A DNA stretch of 64,000 nucleotides, taken from contig NZ_FOXJ01000005.1 in NCBI RefSeq assembly GCF_900115685.1, positions 1-64,000 of the forward strand, read 5' to 3'. The translations under genes were made by a program, and so were the position numbers. The stretch comes from Variovorax sp. 770b2 (lineage in GTDB: Bacteria > Pseudomonadota > Gammaproteobacteria > Burkholderiales > Burkholderiaceae_C). The notes beneath the pieces are model-generated. The model ran no database searches. It was not told where the DNA came from and saw nothing but the letters and a program-made list of their open reading frames with translations. Shown piece after piece: positions 37,413 through 46,057 of this stretch (position 1 is the stretch's first letter; each line of letters starts with the position of its first letter).

Positions 37413-37973
37413 TCAGCGCAACAGGACCCGCGCAGCCGTCGCAAGAAAGTGCGCGAGCGGCGGCGTCTTCAGCCCTTCGACCTTCGCCTCTTCATCCCAC
37501 AGCCGCAGCCGCACCGCATCGCCGGCCCAGCGGTGCTCGGCAAAACGGCTCGCCGCCGCCGCATCCATCACCCCGCCCTGCAGCGCCAGGCTGCGCACCG
37601 AATCCGGCGAGAGCCTGGAGAAATAGTCCGGCCGCGTCGCGCACAGGTAGCGCTTGGCATCCACATGCAGCCGGATCGGCTCGCGCACTTCCACATCGAA
37701 GGCGCCGCGCAAAAGAGGCAGCGCGATGTATTGATGGCGGTCGTCGATGCCCAGTTCGGTGGGCGATTGCACGAGCGTCTGGTGCTCGGCGATCAGCAGG
37801 TGGCCCAGGTCGTGCAGCAGCGCGGCCGTGACGAGCGCATCGCCCGCGCCCGCCTGCTCGGCGAACCACGCGCACTGCAGCGCGTGCTCCAGCTGCGACA
37901 CCGGCTCGCCCGCGTAGGCAACCCCGCCGCGTTCGGCGAACAGGCGGGCGATCTCTGCGAGGTCGAGTGTCAT
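37413..37973 (-). CDS. phnZ: phosphonate-degradation HD-domain oxygenase (PhnZ-like)
   Basis: A 186-residue HD-fold protein. It has SQLEHALQCAWFAEQAGAGDALVTAALLHDLGHLL, with HD ligands, then DDRHQY, a later IRLHVDAKRYLCAT and the end AHFLATAARVLLR. These match the small HD oxygenases found in phosphonate operons (PhnZ), which use a di-iron centre to cleave hydroxy-aminoethylphosphonate to glycine and phosphate. PhnZ normally needs the hydroxylase PhnY, which is not in the window. It starts at ATG 37973 and is divergent from the importer genes. Confidence 0.82.
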   Translation of the reverse strand: MTLDLAEIARLFAERGGVAYAGEPVSQLEHALQCAWFAEQAGAGDALVTAALLHDLGHLLIAEHQTLVQSPTELGIDDRHQYIALPLLRGAFDVEVREPIRLHVDAKRYLCATRPDYFSRLSPDSVRSLALQGGVMDAAAASRFAEHRWAGDAVRLRLWDEEAKVEGLKTPPLAHFLATAARVLLR

Positions 37974-38022
37974 GGAAGTGAAACGGAAGCGCGTGCGACA
38001 GCCCGTGAAGCGTCGCCGTGCG

Positions 38023-38066
38023 CCATGACATCCGTGTGACGCATCTGACAAACCCCTGTCACATGG
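38023..38066 (+). promoter_or_regulatory. 11-bp-periodic repeats resembling a Pho box before the phosphonate importer
   Basis: Between the HD gene and the importer lie CTGACAA-ACCC-CTGTCAC (38045-38062), which matches the enterobacterial Pho-box halves CTGTCAT-N4-CTGTCAT at 11 of 14 positions. A preceding GTGTGAC-GCAT unit (38034) keeps the 11-base phase, and CCATGAC (38023) continues it. PhoB binds such tandem 11-bp repeats. Phosphate-starvation control is inferred. Confidence 0.5.
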
Positions 38067-38151
38067 CGCTGCGAGCATCGCCGCGTTCACGGCCGAGGTC
38101 GTGCGTACTTTTGTCCGCGTCATTTCCAATTTTCCCGAGGGATTTCCCATC

Positions 38152-39186
38152 ATGCTGCTTCGCTTCATCCGTCGTGCCGCCGTGCCAGCCGCCCTGTTCT
38201 CGCTGGCGTTCGCAGCCTTTGCACAGGGCCGCACCGAACTGCTGGTCTACACCGCGCTCGAAGCCGACCAGGTGCAGGCCTACAAGGCCGCGTTCGAAAA
38301 GGAAAACCCCAGCATCGAGCTGAAGTTCGTGCGCGATTCGACCGGCATCGTCACCGCCAAGCTGCTGGCCGAAAAGGCCAACCCGCAGGCCGACGTGGTG
38401 TGGGGCCTGGCCGCCACCTCGCTGATGCTGCTGGACAAGGAAGGCATGCTCCAGCCCTACGCGCCCAAGGGCCTGGACGCCATCAAGCCCACCATGCGCG
38501 ATCCGGCCAATCCGCCCAAGTGGGTCGGCATGGACGTGTGGTCGTCGGCCATCTGCTTCAACACCGCCGAAGCCACGAAGAAGAACCTGCCCAAGCCCAC
38601 GAGCTGGGCCGACCTCGCCAACCCGATCTACAAGGGCCAGATCACCATGCCCAACCCCGCGGCATCGGGCACCGGCTACCTGATGGTGTCGGGCTGGATC
38701 CAGATGATGGGCGAAGAAAAAGCGTGGAAGTACATGGACGCGCTGCACCAGAACATCGGCATCTACAGCCAGTCGGGCAGCAAGCCCTGCCGCCAGGCCG
38801 GCGCCGGCGAGTTCGCCCTCGGCATGTCCTTCGAATACCGCGCCAACAAGACCAAGCGCGACGGCGCGCCGATCGACATCGTGCTGCCCAAGGAGGGCCT
38901 GGGCTGGGACATGGAAGCCACCGGCATCATCAAGACCAGCAAGAAGCAGGAAGCCGCCAAGGCGCTGGCCGACTGGGCTGTGACGAAGCAGGCCAACGAG
39001 CTGTACGCAAAGAACTTCGCGGTGCTCGCGCTGCCGGGCATCCAGGAGAAGCTCGAATTCGTGCCGGGCGACGTCGAGAAGCTGCTCGCCAAGAACGACT
39101 TCACCTGGGCTGCCGCGAACCGCGACCGCATCCTGACGGAATGGTCCAAGCGCTACGAATCGAAGTCCGAAAAGAAGCCGATGTAA
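38152..39186 (+). CDS. phnS: 2-aminoethylphosphonate-type ABC transporter binding protein
   Basis: A 344-residue exported protein of the iron/phosphonate-type binding family. Start ATG 38152 follows GAGGGA at about nine bases; signal peptide MLLRFIRRAAVPAALFSLAF ends near FAQGR. The mature part has TELLVYTALEADQVQAYKAAFEKENP, VRDSTGIVTAKLLAEKANPQADVVWGLA and GSGT-like (ASGTGYLMVSGW) stretches seen in the putative AEP-binding proteins. The company of a PhnZ-like enzyme supports the phosphonate assignment over iron. The repeat at 39191 directly follows its stop and precedes the ATPase gene. Confidence 0.85.
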   Translation: MLLRFIRRAAVPAALFSLAFAAFAQGRTELLVYTALEADQVQAYKAAFEKENPSIELKFVRDSTGIVTAKLLAEKANPQADVVWGLAATSLMLLDKEGMLQPYAPKGLDAIKPTMRDPANPPKWVGMDVWSSAICFNTAEATKKNLPKPTSWADLANPIYKGQITMPNPAASGTGYLMVSGWIQMMGEEKAWKYMDALHQNIGIYSQSGSKPCRQAGAGEFALGMSFEYRANKTKRDGAPIDIVLPKEGLGWDMEATGIIKTSKKQEAAKALADWAVTKQANELYAKNFAVLALPGIQEKLEFVPGDVEKLLAKNDFTWAAANRDRILTEWSKRYESKSEKKPM

Positions 39187-39190
39187 TGAG

Positions 39191-39284
39191 CTCGCCCCCA
39201 GTCTGCGCGCACTTCGTGTCGCTTCGCCAACCCCCTACCGGGGGCAACACCTGCGGCCCGGCAAAGCCGGTTCCGCGGTGTTCC
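39191..39284 (+). repeat. 3'-end-associated intergenic repeat, copy 2
   Basis: This copy starts five bases after the phnS stop and reads GCGCGCACTTCGTGTCGCTT, CCAACCCCCTACCGGGGGCA and CGGCCCGGCAAAGCCGGTTC in order. Its hairpins are CCCC-TAC-GGGG type and CCGGC-AAA-GCCGG. It sits inside a predicted operon, between the binding-protein gene and its ATPase, so it may raise the level of binding-protein mRNA relative to the downstream genes by partial termination or 3' protection. Confidence 0.82.
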
Positions 39285-39304
39285 TTGACTGACGGGCTTC
39301 GACC

Positions 39305-40387
39305 ATGACCAGTTTTCTTTCTCTCCGCGGCATCGGCAAGTCCTTTGGCGCCACCCGCGTGCTCGACGGCATCGACCTGGACATCGAGCCGGGCGAATTC
39401 GTGTGCCTGCTCGGTCCCTCGGGTTGCGGCAAGACCACGCTGCTGCGCATCGTGTGCGGCATCGAGCGCGCCGACAGCGGGCAGATCCTGCTGGGCGGCC
39501 AGGACATTGCGGGCCTGCCGCCCGCGGCGCGCGGCTTCGGCGTGGTGTTCCAGTCGTATGCGCTGTTTCCCAACCTCACGGCGGCGCAGAACATCGCCTA
39601 CGGCCTGCATCCCACCGGCGCCCTCGCCCGCGAGATGGCCAGGCGCTCGCGCGAGATGCTCGACCTCGTCGGCCTCGCCGCGCATGCCGACAAGTACCCG
39701 GTGCAGCTCTCGGGTGGCCAGCAGCAGCGCGTGGCCCTGGCCCGCGCCCTGGCGCCCAACCCGCGCCTGCTGCTGCTGGACGAGCCGCTCTCCGCGCTCG
39801 ACGCGCAGGTGCGCGCGAGCCTGCGCAGCGAGATCCGCTCGCTGCAAAAGCGCCTGGGCATCGTCACCATCATGGTCACGCACGACCAGGAAGAAGCCCT
39901 CTCGATGGCCGACCGCGTGGTGCTGATGCACAACGGCCGCATCGAGCAGGCCGGCACGCCCGATGAGCTGTACCGCCAGCCGCGCACCCGCTTCGTCGCG
40001 GGCTTCGTCGGCCGCATGAACATGCTGCCCGCGACCGTGCTGGCCGACGGCAAGGTGCGCGTGCGGGACAGCGAACTGTTCTGCGCGCCGGGCAACCTCA
40101 ACAGCTTGAGTGTGGGTTCGCAGGCCACCGTGGGCATCCGTCCCGAGCACGTGGTGGTCAAGCGCTTCGGCACCGAGCTGGGCGCCAACAGTTTTGCGGC
40201 ACGTTTGCTCGACACGGAATTCTTCGGCAACCGCACCTCGGCGCGGCTGGCCTGCGAGCCGCTGGGCATCGAGATCGAAGCCGAGCTGCCCGCGGATGCG
40301 CGCTACGGCGGCGAAGAGCCGCTGGTGCCCAGCAGCATGGTGCACATCCAACTGCCTTTGAATGCACTGTCGGTCCTGGCGCACTGA
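39305..40387 (+). CDS. phnT: 2-aminoethylphosphonate-type ABC transporter ATPase
   Basis: A 360-residue ATPase with Walker A GPSGCGKTTLLR, signature LSGGQQQRVALARAL, Walker B LLLLDEPLSALDA and switch His in MVTHDQEEALSM. The C-terminal 110 residues form an OB-type regulatory domain (GIRPEHVVVKRFG). It belongs to the Pot/Fbp-like group; the AEP assignment comes from neighbouring genes. It starts at ATG 39305 and is followed by the permease after three bases. Confidence 0.88.
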   Translation: MTSFLSLRGIGKSFGATRVLDGIDLDIEPGEFVCLLGPSGCGKTTLLRIVCGIERADSGQILLGGQDIAGLPPAARGFGVVFQSYALFPNLTAAQNIAYGLHPTGALAREMARRSREMLDLVGLAAHADKYPVQLSGGQQQRVALARALAPNPRLLLLDEPLSALDAQVRASLRSEIRSLQKRLGIVTIMVTHDQEEALSMADRVVLMHNGRIEQAGTPDELYRQPRTRFVAGFVGRMNMLPATVLADGKVRVRDSELFCAPGNLNSLSVGSQATVGIRPEHVVVKRFGTELGANSFAARLLDTEFFGNRTSARLACEPLGIEIEAELPADARYGGEEPLVPSSMVHIQLPLNALSVLAH

Positions 40388-40390
40388 GCC

Positions 40391-42106
40391 ATGAGCAGCA
40401 CCCCCGACGCCATCGCCGCCCGGCCGATGGCGATGCCGCGCACGAGCGCGTTCGACCGCGAGCGCTGGCTCACCGGTGCGGCGGTTGCCCTCGTCGTGCT
40501 GCTGTTGGTCGTGATCGTCGCGCTGCCCGTCGGCGCGCTGGTCGGCCAGAGCTTCTTCGATCGCACGGGCGCCTTCGTGGGCCTGGCGAACTTCGCGCGC
40601 TACCTCGACAGCCCGGCGCTCGTGCAGTCGGCCTTCAACAGCCTGTGGATCGCCGCGGTCAGCGCCGTGATCTGCACGGCCATCGCCTACGTGTTCGCCT
40701 ACGCGCTCACGCTCTCGTGCATGCCGGCCAAGGGGCTGCTGCGCGCGGTGGCGCTCATCCCGCTGCTCGCGCCTTCGCTGCTGCCGGCCATCAGCCTGGT
40801 CTACCTGTTCGGCAACCAGGGCCTCTTCAAGGGGCTGATGGGCGATGCCTCGATCTACGGGCCGCTGGGCATCGTGCTCGGCTCGGTGTTCTGGACGCTG
40901 CCGCATGCGCTGCTGATCCTCACCACCGCCATGGCCACGTCCGATGGCCGCCTCTATGAAGCGGCAGAGACGCTCGGCGCCTCGCGCTGGCGCATCTTCC
41001 GCACCGTGACACTGCCGTCCTCGCGCTACGGCCTCATCGTGGCCGCGATGGTGGTGTTCGTGCTCGTCATCACCGACTTCGGCGTGCCCAAGGTGGTCGG
41101 CGGGCAGACCGGCGTGCTCGCGACCGACATCTACAAGCAGGTGGTCGGCCAGCAGAACTTCCAGATGGGCGCGGTGGTCGGCCTCGTGCTGCTGATTCCG
41201 GCGGTGCTGTCCTTCCTGGTCGAGCGCCACGTTCGCGGCAAGCAGGCCTCGGCGCTCTCGGCACGCGCCACGCCATACCGGCCTGAACCGGTGAAGGTGC
41301 GCGATCGCGCTCTGCTCGCGTTCTGCGTGCTCACGGCCTTTGCCATCCTCGTGATGATCGGCATGGCGGTGTTCGCATCGCTGGCCACCTACTGGCCCTA
41401 CCAGCTCGCGCCGTCGCTGAAGAACTACGACTTCAGCAACATGGACGGCGGCGGCTGGGGCAGCTACTTCAACTCGCTGCGCCTTGCGCTGTGCGCCGCG
41501 CTGGCGGGTGCGCTCGTCACCTTCGTCTCGGCCTACCTGGTGGAGAAGCCGCGCCACTTCGGCCTCTTGCGCGAACTGCTCAACCTGCTGGCGAACCTGC
41601 CGCTCGCGGTGCCGGGGCTGGTGCTGGGCGTGGGCTACATCTTCTTTTTCATCTCGCCGTCGAATCCGCTGAACGGCCTCTACGGCGGCATGACGATCCT
41701 GGTGATCTGCACGGTGGCGCATTTCTTCTCGGTAGCGCACCTCACCTCGCTCGCCGCGCTGCGTCAGCTCGACCGCGAGTACGAGCTGGTGTCCGAGTCG
41801 ATGGGCGTGCCGTTCTGGCGCACGCTCTGGCGCGTGCACCTGCCGGTGGCGCTGCCGACCGTGCTCAACGTGGGCGGCTATTTCTTCGTCAACGCGATGA
41901 CCACCGTGTCGGCCGTCGTGTTCCTCTACTCGCCGCAGACCACGCTGGCCGCCATCGCCGTGCTCAACATGGACGATGCCGGCGACGTGGCGCCCGCGGC
42001 CGCGATGGCCTCGCTGATCATGCTCACGGCCGCCATCGGCCGCGGGGTGTTCGCACTGGCCGGCCACTGGGCGCTCGAGCGCACCCAGGCCTGGAGAAAC
42101 CGGTAG
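40391..42106 (+). CDS. phnU: 2-aminoethylphosphonate-type ABC transporter permease, fused double domain
   Basis: A 571-residue permease carrying two complete BPD-type domains in tandem, each with about six helices, so one chain replaces PhnU and PhnV. EAA-type coupling loops are seen as EAAETLGASRWRIFRTVTLPSSRYG in the first half and VSESMGVPFWRTLWRVHLPVALPT in the second. The N-terminus is MSSTPDAIAARPMAMPRTSA before the first helix. It completes the importer PhnS-T-U. Confidence 0.88.
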   Translation: MSSTPDAIAARPMAMPRTSAFDRERWLTGAAVALVVLLLVVIVALPVGALVGQSFFDRTGAFVGLANFARYLDSPALVQSAFNSLWIAAVSAVICTAIAYVFAYALTLSCMPAKGLLRAVALIPLLAPSLLPAISLVYLFGNQGLFKGLMGDASIYGPLGIVLGSVFWTLPHALLILTTAMATSDGRLYEAAETLGASRWRIFRTVTLPSSRYGLIVAAMVVFVLVITDFGVPKVVGGQTGVLATDIYKQVVGQQNFQMGAVVGLVLLIPAVLSFLVERHVRGKQASALSARATPYRPEPVKVRDRALLAFCVLTAFAILVMIGMAVFASLATYWPYQLAPSLKNYDFSNMDGGGWGSYFNSLRLALCAALAGALVTFVSAYLVEKPRHFGLLRELLNLLANLPLAVPGLVLGVGYIFFFISPSNPLNGLYGGMTILVICTVAHFFSVAHLTSLAALRQLDREYELVSESMGVPFWRTLWRVHLPVALPTVLNVGGYFFVNAMTTVSAVVFLYSPQTTLAAIAVLNMDDAGDVAPAAAMASLIMLTAAIGRGVFALAGHWALERTQAWRNR

Positions 42107-42171
42107 CGTCTGGCCTCTCTCGGCGCGGCGTCCGACTTGACGCGCAAGGCGGCGGGCATAGCATCCGCCGC

Positions 42172-42306
42172 ATGAGAAGCACAGCACTCGCTCTTCTGTT
42201 CTGCATCGGCTTCCTCGCAGCCGGTTGCGACGACAAGCCCAAGCCGGGTGGGCCGATGCCCAAGGCTTCGGCGAACGTCACGCTGCCGGTCGTGTCGGTG
42301 AGCTGA
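42172..42306 (+). CDS. small lipoprotein
   Basis: A 44-residue protein, MRSTALALLFCIGFLAAGCD followed by DKPKPGGPMPKASANVTLPVVSVS. The LAAGC lipobox and short hydrophobic core are a convincing lipoprotein signal; Asp at +2 suggests retention in the inner membrane by the E. coli rule. It lies 65 bases behind the permease. The function is unknown; very short Pro-rich lipoproteins of this kind resemble entericidin-like or LptM-like peptides only in general form. Confidence 0.65.
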   Translation: MRSTALALLFCIGFLAAGCDDKPKPGGPMPKASANVTLPVVSVS

Positions 42307-42400
42307 TCCGCGTCTCGCGCGCGCAGGCGGCCCCGCGCCGCCGGACATTACGTGCCCGCGTCTTCGCGCCGGAGGGTTATCCTCGGCGAGGAGAAAAACA

Positions 42401-43669
42401 ATGAAGACATCCGAGACAACCGTCCACGCGGCGGATTCGCGCTACGCCATGCTGCGCCTGGCCCTCACGCTCCTGATCATGACGGTCGGCAGCAGCGGCA
42501 TGTACGTGGTCTCGGTGATGCTGCCTGCGGTGCAGGCCGAATTCGGCATCGACCGAGCCGCGGCCTCGCTGCCCTACACCTGGCTGATGCTCGGCTTCGG
42601 TTTCGGCGGCGTGGTCATGGGCAAGCTGGCGGACCGTTTCGGCGTGATGTGGCCGCTCCTCGTGGGCTCGGTCTTCCTCGCGGCGGGCTACATCGCCACG
42701 GGGCTGTCGGGCGACATCGTCTCGTTCACCATCGCGCAGGCCCTGCTGGTCGGCCTGCTCGGCAGCTCGGCCGCCTTTGCGCCGCTGGTGGCCGACACCT
42801 CGCTCTGGTTCGTCAAGCGGCGCGGCATCGCGGTGGCGATCTGCGCGAGCGGCAACTACGTCGCCGGTGCCATCTGGCCACCCATCGCGCAGCACTTCAT
42901 CGAGACGGTCGGCTGGCGCCAGACCTACATCGGCATGGGCATCTTCTGCGGCATCGCGATGGCGGTGCTCGCGCTCTTCTTTCGCGCGCGGCCGCCCGCA
43001 GTGGCCGTGGCGCCGACCGGCAATGCATCGAACAATGCCGTGCCGCCGCGCGACATGACGCGCCCCTTCGGCCTCGGCATGACAACGGCGCAGGGCCTCC
43101 TGTGCGTCGCGGCCGTGGCCTGCTGCGTGGCGATGGCGATGCCGCAGGTGCACATCGTGGCGTACTGCGGCGACCTGGGCTACGGGCCCACGCAGGGCGC
43201 GATGATGCTGTCGCTGATGCTGGGCTTCGGCGTGGTGAGCCGGCTGGTGTCGGGCGCCATCTGCGATCGCATCGGCGGGCTGCGCACGCTGCTGCTGGGC
43301 GGGGTGCTGCAGTGCATTGCGCTGCTCCTGTTCCTGCCGTTCGACGGGCTCGCGTCGCTCTACGTGATCTCGGCGTTGTTCGGGCTTTTCCAGGGCGGCC
43401 TCGTGCCGGCCTACGCGATCATCGTGCGCGAGCACTTTCCGCCGAAGGAAGCCGGCGCGCGCGTGGGCACGGTGCTGATGTTCTCGCTGTTCGGCATGGC
43501 GCTGGGCGGGTGGATGTCGGGCAAGGTCTTCGACCTGACCGGCAGCTACCACGCGGCGTTCTTGAACGGCATCGGCTGGAACCTGCTGAACCTCTGCATC
43601 GCGTCGTTCCTGCTGTTCAGGCTGTACCGCCTGCGGCTTCGGCCACCAGGCGGCCCAGTGTCCGCATAG
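42401..43669 (+). CDS. MFS transporter
   Basis: A 422-residue protein with twelve hydrophobic helices. It has the inter-helix 2-3 loop motif GKLADRFGVMWPLLVGS, a second copy at SGAICDRIGGLRTLLLGG, and LWFVKRRGIAVAICASGNYVAGAIWPP, features of the monocarboxylate/oxalate-formate-like subgroup. The substrate is unknown. Its 3' end overlaps the convergent MocR gene by 53 bases. Confidence 0.87.
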   Translation: MKTSETTVHAADSRYAMLRLALTLLIMTVGSSGMYVVSVMLPAVQAEFGIDRAAASLPYTWLMLGFGFGGVVMGKLADRFGVMWPLLVGSVFLAAGYIATGLSGDIVSFTIAQALLVGLLGSSAAFAPLVADTSLWFVKRRGIAVAICASGNYVAGAIWPPIAQHFIETVGWRQTYIGMGIFCGIAMAVLALFFRARPPAVAVAPTGNASNNAVPPRDMTRPFGLGMTTAQGLLCVAAVACCVAMAMPQVHIVAYCGDLGYGPTQGAMMLSLMLGFGVVSRLVSGAICDRIGGLRTLLLGGVLQCIALLLFLPFDGLASLYVISALFGLFQGGLVPAYAIIVREHFPPKEAGARVGTVLMFSLFGMALGGWMSGKVFDLTGSYHAAFLNGIGWNLLNLCIASFLLFRLYRLRLRPPGGPVSA

Positions 43670-45047
43670 CCTTCTCGCTCTGCGCGTTCCACGCGTGGCC
43701 GTAGTTCAGGCGCAGGCAGTGCGTGAACGCGCGCGTCGCCGAGAAGATCGGCCCCGGCGCGACGCTGATGCCGAGCGCCAGCGCCTGGCGATGGATGTCC
43801 AGCGCGTTCACCTGCGGCGGCAGCTCGACCCACAGGAAGTAGCCACCCAGCGGCCGCGTGGCGCACGTGCCTTCGGGAAAGTAGTGCCCCACCGCCTGCG
43901 CGAAGGTCGCCTGCTGCATCGCGAGCGTCTGGCGGAGCTTGCGCAGGTGCTTGTCGAGGCCGCCTTTTTCCAGGTACGCCGCGAGCGCGAGTTGCGCGGG
44001 CGCCGATGTGCTGAGGGTGAACGTGAGCTTCTGCCGCGCCACCTTGCGGGCGAACCGCCCGGCCGAGGTCCAGCCGATGCGGTAGCCCGGCGCCAGGCAC
44101 TTGGAGAACGACGAGCAATGCAGCACCAGCCCCTGCGTGTCGAAGGCCTTGGCCGGCGCGGGCCGGCGCTCGCCGAAGTAGAGCTCGGCGTACACGTCGT
44201 CCTCGATCAGCGGCAGTTCGTGGCGCGCGAGCAGTTCGACCAATGCCTTCTTCTTCGCATCGGGCATCAGGCTGCCGAGCGGGTTCTGGAAAGTCGTCAT
44301 GAGCCAGCAGGCCTTGGGCTGGTGCGCCGCGATGGCCTGCTCGAGCGCGCCGAGGTCGATGCCTTCGCCCGGATGCGTCGGCACCTCGATGGCCTTCAGG
44401 CCCATGCGCTCCAGCGCCTGCAGCGCGGCATAGAAGGTGGGCGATTCGACGATCACCGCATCGCCCGGCCGCGTGACCGCCGCGAGACACAGGTTGAGCG
44501 CCTCGAGCGCGCCGTTGGTGATGACGATTTCTTCGGCCGGCACCTGCATGCCGTCGGCCAGATAGCGCAGCGCGATCTGCCGCCGCAGCGCCGCGCTGCC
44601 CGGCGTGAGGTCGTCCACCGTGCTCCATGGGTCCAGCGACTTGGCGCTCGCGGCCATGAACTGGCCCAGCCGCGCCAGCGGAAACAGCAGCGGGCTCGGA
44701 AACGCCGAGCCGAAGGGCACGACCTTGCGCGACATGCTGGCTTCCAGGATGTCGAACACCTGGTCGCTCACGTCGAGCGACATGGGGCCGTCCGCGGGGC
44801 GCGAGGTGAGGGTGGATTCGGGCGGCGCATCGCGCAGGCCCCCGCCCGTGACGTAGTAGCCCGAACGGTCGCGCGCCCGCACGAGGCCGCGCGCTTCCAG
44901 CAGGTAGTAGGCCTGGAACACCGTCGAGGCGCTGACCCCGCGGCTCTGTCCGGTGTGGCGCACCGAGGGCAGGCGGTCGCCGGTCTTCAGCGTGCCGTTG
45001 CGGATCGAGGCCTCGATGTCTGCGGCCAGGGCCTCGTAGCGTTTCAT
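43617..45047 (-). CDS. MocR-type regulator: GntR HTH fused to aminotransferase domain
   Basis: A 476-residue protein. Residues 1-75 are a GntR winged helix (MKRYEALAADIEASIRNGTL, GDRLPSVRHTGQSRGVSASTVFQAYYLLEARGLV), the rest a fold-type I aminotransferase with the PLP Lys in SSFSKCLAPGYRIGW, TTFQNPLGSLMP and EDDVYAELYFGE. MocR proteins sense PLP or amino compounds and control nearby genes. It is divergent from the DUF2970/cytochrome genes and convergent with the MFS gene, either of which could be its target. Confidence 0.92.
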   Translation of the reverse strand: MKRYEALAADIEASIRNGTLKTGDRLPSVRHTGQSRGVSASTVFQAYYLLEARGLVRARDRSGYYVTGGGLRDAPPESTLTSRPADGPMSLDVSDQVFDILEASMSRKVVPFGSAFPSPLLFPLARLGQFMAASAKSLDPWSTVDDLTPGSAALRRQIALRYLADGMQVPAEEIVITNGALEALNLCLAAVTRPGDAVIVESPTFYAALQALERMGLKAIEVPTHPGEGIDLGALEQAIAAHQPKACWLMTTFQNPLGSLMPDAKKKALVELLARHELPLIEDDVYAELYFGERRPAPAKAFDTQGLVLHCSSFSKCLAPGYRIGWTSAGRFARKVARQKLTFTLSTSAPAQLALAAYLEKGGLDKHLRKLRQTLAMQQATFAQAVGHYFPEGTCATRPLGGYFLWVELPPQVNALDIHRQALALGISVAPGPIFSATRAFTHCLRLNYGHAWNAQSEKAMRTLGRLVAEAAGGTA

Positions 45048-45077
45048 GGCGCGGGGTTCTTCATTGGCACGGACTTT

Positions 45078-45108
45078 ATCTGCACCGGTGAATCGGGTCG
45101 AATCTGCA
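45078..45108. promoter_or_regulatory. direct repeat ATCTGCA, candidate MocR operator
   Basis: ATCTGCA occurs at 45078-45084 and 45102-45108, 24 bases apart, in the 98-base gap between the MocR gene and the divergent DUF2970 gene. MocR-family regulators are known to bind direct repeats in divergent promoters, which fits the position and spacing. Confidence 0.5.
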
Positions 45109-45145
45109 TCTGTTTTTTGGGGGCTTTCTGGGGCACAGTCGGTGC

Positions 45146-45334
45146 ATGTCCAATCTCATGCGCGCGGTGCGCGCCGTTCTCTGGAGTTTCATCGGGCTGG
45201 GCGGACGCCGCGCCGACGCCGAGGGGCGGACCGCGCAGGTCGGCATCCTGCCGCTGATCGGCGTCGCGCTGGTCGTGGTGCTGTTGCTGGTCGCGGGCCT
45301 GATCACATTGGCGCGCTTCGTGGCCGGCACATGA
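45146..45334 (+). CDS. DUF2970 small membrane protein
   Basis: A 62-residue protein: MSNLMRAVRAVLWSFIGLGG, a short charged segment, then one membrane helix (ILPLIGVALVVVLLLVAGLITLARFV). The RAVLWSFIGLG opening and single C-terminal helix are the DUF2970 pattern of betaproteobacteria, where it usually sits beside cytochrome genes. It overlaps the cytochrome gene by ATGA, so it may help cytochrome or oxidase assembly. Confidence 0.82.
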   Translation: MSNLMRAVRAVLWSFIGLGGRRADAEGRTAQVGILPLIGVALVVVLLLVAGLITLARFVAGT

Positions 45335-46050
45335 CGGCCGGTCTCCGCTCCTTCGCGCTCGCGCTGCTGTTCCTCGCGCAGGGCCTGGCGGGCGCCGCGC
45401 CGCCGGCCACCGTGCCCGACACCATCGAGCAGCGCGTGGCCGCGTGCATCGCCTGCCACGGCCGCGAAGGCGCGACCACCAATGCGGGCTTCTTTCCGCG
45501 GCTGGCCGGCAAGCCCGCGGGCTACCTGTTCAACCAGCTCGTGAGCTTTCGCGACGGCCGCCGCTTCAACGCCGACATGGCGTACATGGTGCAGCACCTC
45601 TCGGACGCGTACCTGCGCGAGATGGCCGAGTACTTCGCGGGGCTCGACCTGCCGTATCCGCCGATCTCCCCCAGCAGCGACGCCACGCCCGACCAATTGC
45701 AGCGCGGCCGCAAGCTCGCGCTCGAAGGCGATGCGGCGCGCGGCATCCCGGCCTGCGTGCAGTGCCACGGCGCGGCGCTCACCGGCGTGCAGCCGGCGAT
45801 CCCGGGGCTGCTCGGGCTGCCGCGGCTCTATGTGTCCTCGCAGCTGGGCGCCTGGCTCACGAGCGAGCGGCATGCGATGGCGCCCGACTGCATGGCCGAG
45901 GTCGGCCGCCACATGAGCACGGCCGACATCAATGCCGTCGCGAGCTGGCTGGCCGTGCAGCCGATGCCCGCGGACACAAAGCCGGCGGCAACGCTGCCCG
46001 CACCCCTGCCTGGATCGCAGCGTGTAGCCTGCGGCGGCATGCCGAAGTGA
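45331..46050 (+). CDS. dihaem cytochrome c (c4-like)
   Basis: A 239-residue periplasmic cytochrome with signal peptide (MTAGLRSFALALLFLAQGLA ending at AGA). Two haem sites CIACH and CVQCH lie about 100 residues apart, with possible Met ligands in DMAYMVQHL and HAMAPDCM. This two-domain plan is like cytochrome c4. It overlaps the DUF2970 gene by four bases and is followed after seven bases by a triple-haem cytochrome, so both likely serve one electron-transfer chain. Confidence 0.87.
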   Translation: MTAGLRSFALALLFLAQGLAGAAPPATVPDTIEQRVAACIACHGREGATTNAGFFPRLAGKPAGYLFNQLVSFRDGRRFNADMAYMVQHLSDAYLREMAEYFAGLDLPYPPISPSSDATPDQLQRGRKLALEGDAARGIPACVQCHGAALTGVQPAIPGLLGLPRLYVSSQLGAWLTSERHAMAPDCMAEVGRHMSTADINAVASWLAVQPMPADTKPAATLPAPLPGSQRVACGGMPK

Positions 46051-46057
46051 GCGCGCG

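Noticed and set aside
39191..39284. Riboswitch between the phosphonate binding protein and its ATPase
   Set aside because: The structured sequence recurs behind two unrelated genes in the window, so it is a repeat and not a ligand-specific element.
39101..42187. A 1,028-codon minus-strand frame opposite the phosphonate importer
   Set aside because: It shows only Arg/His/Glu-rich antisense translation; the plus-strand genes carry Walker and permease motifs.
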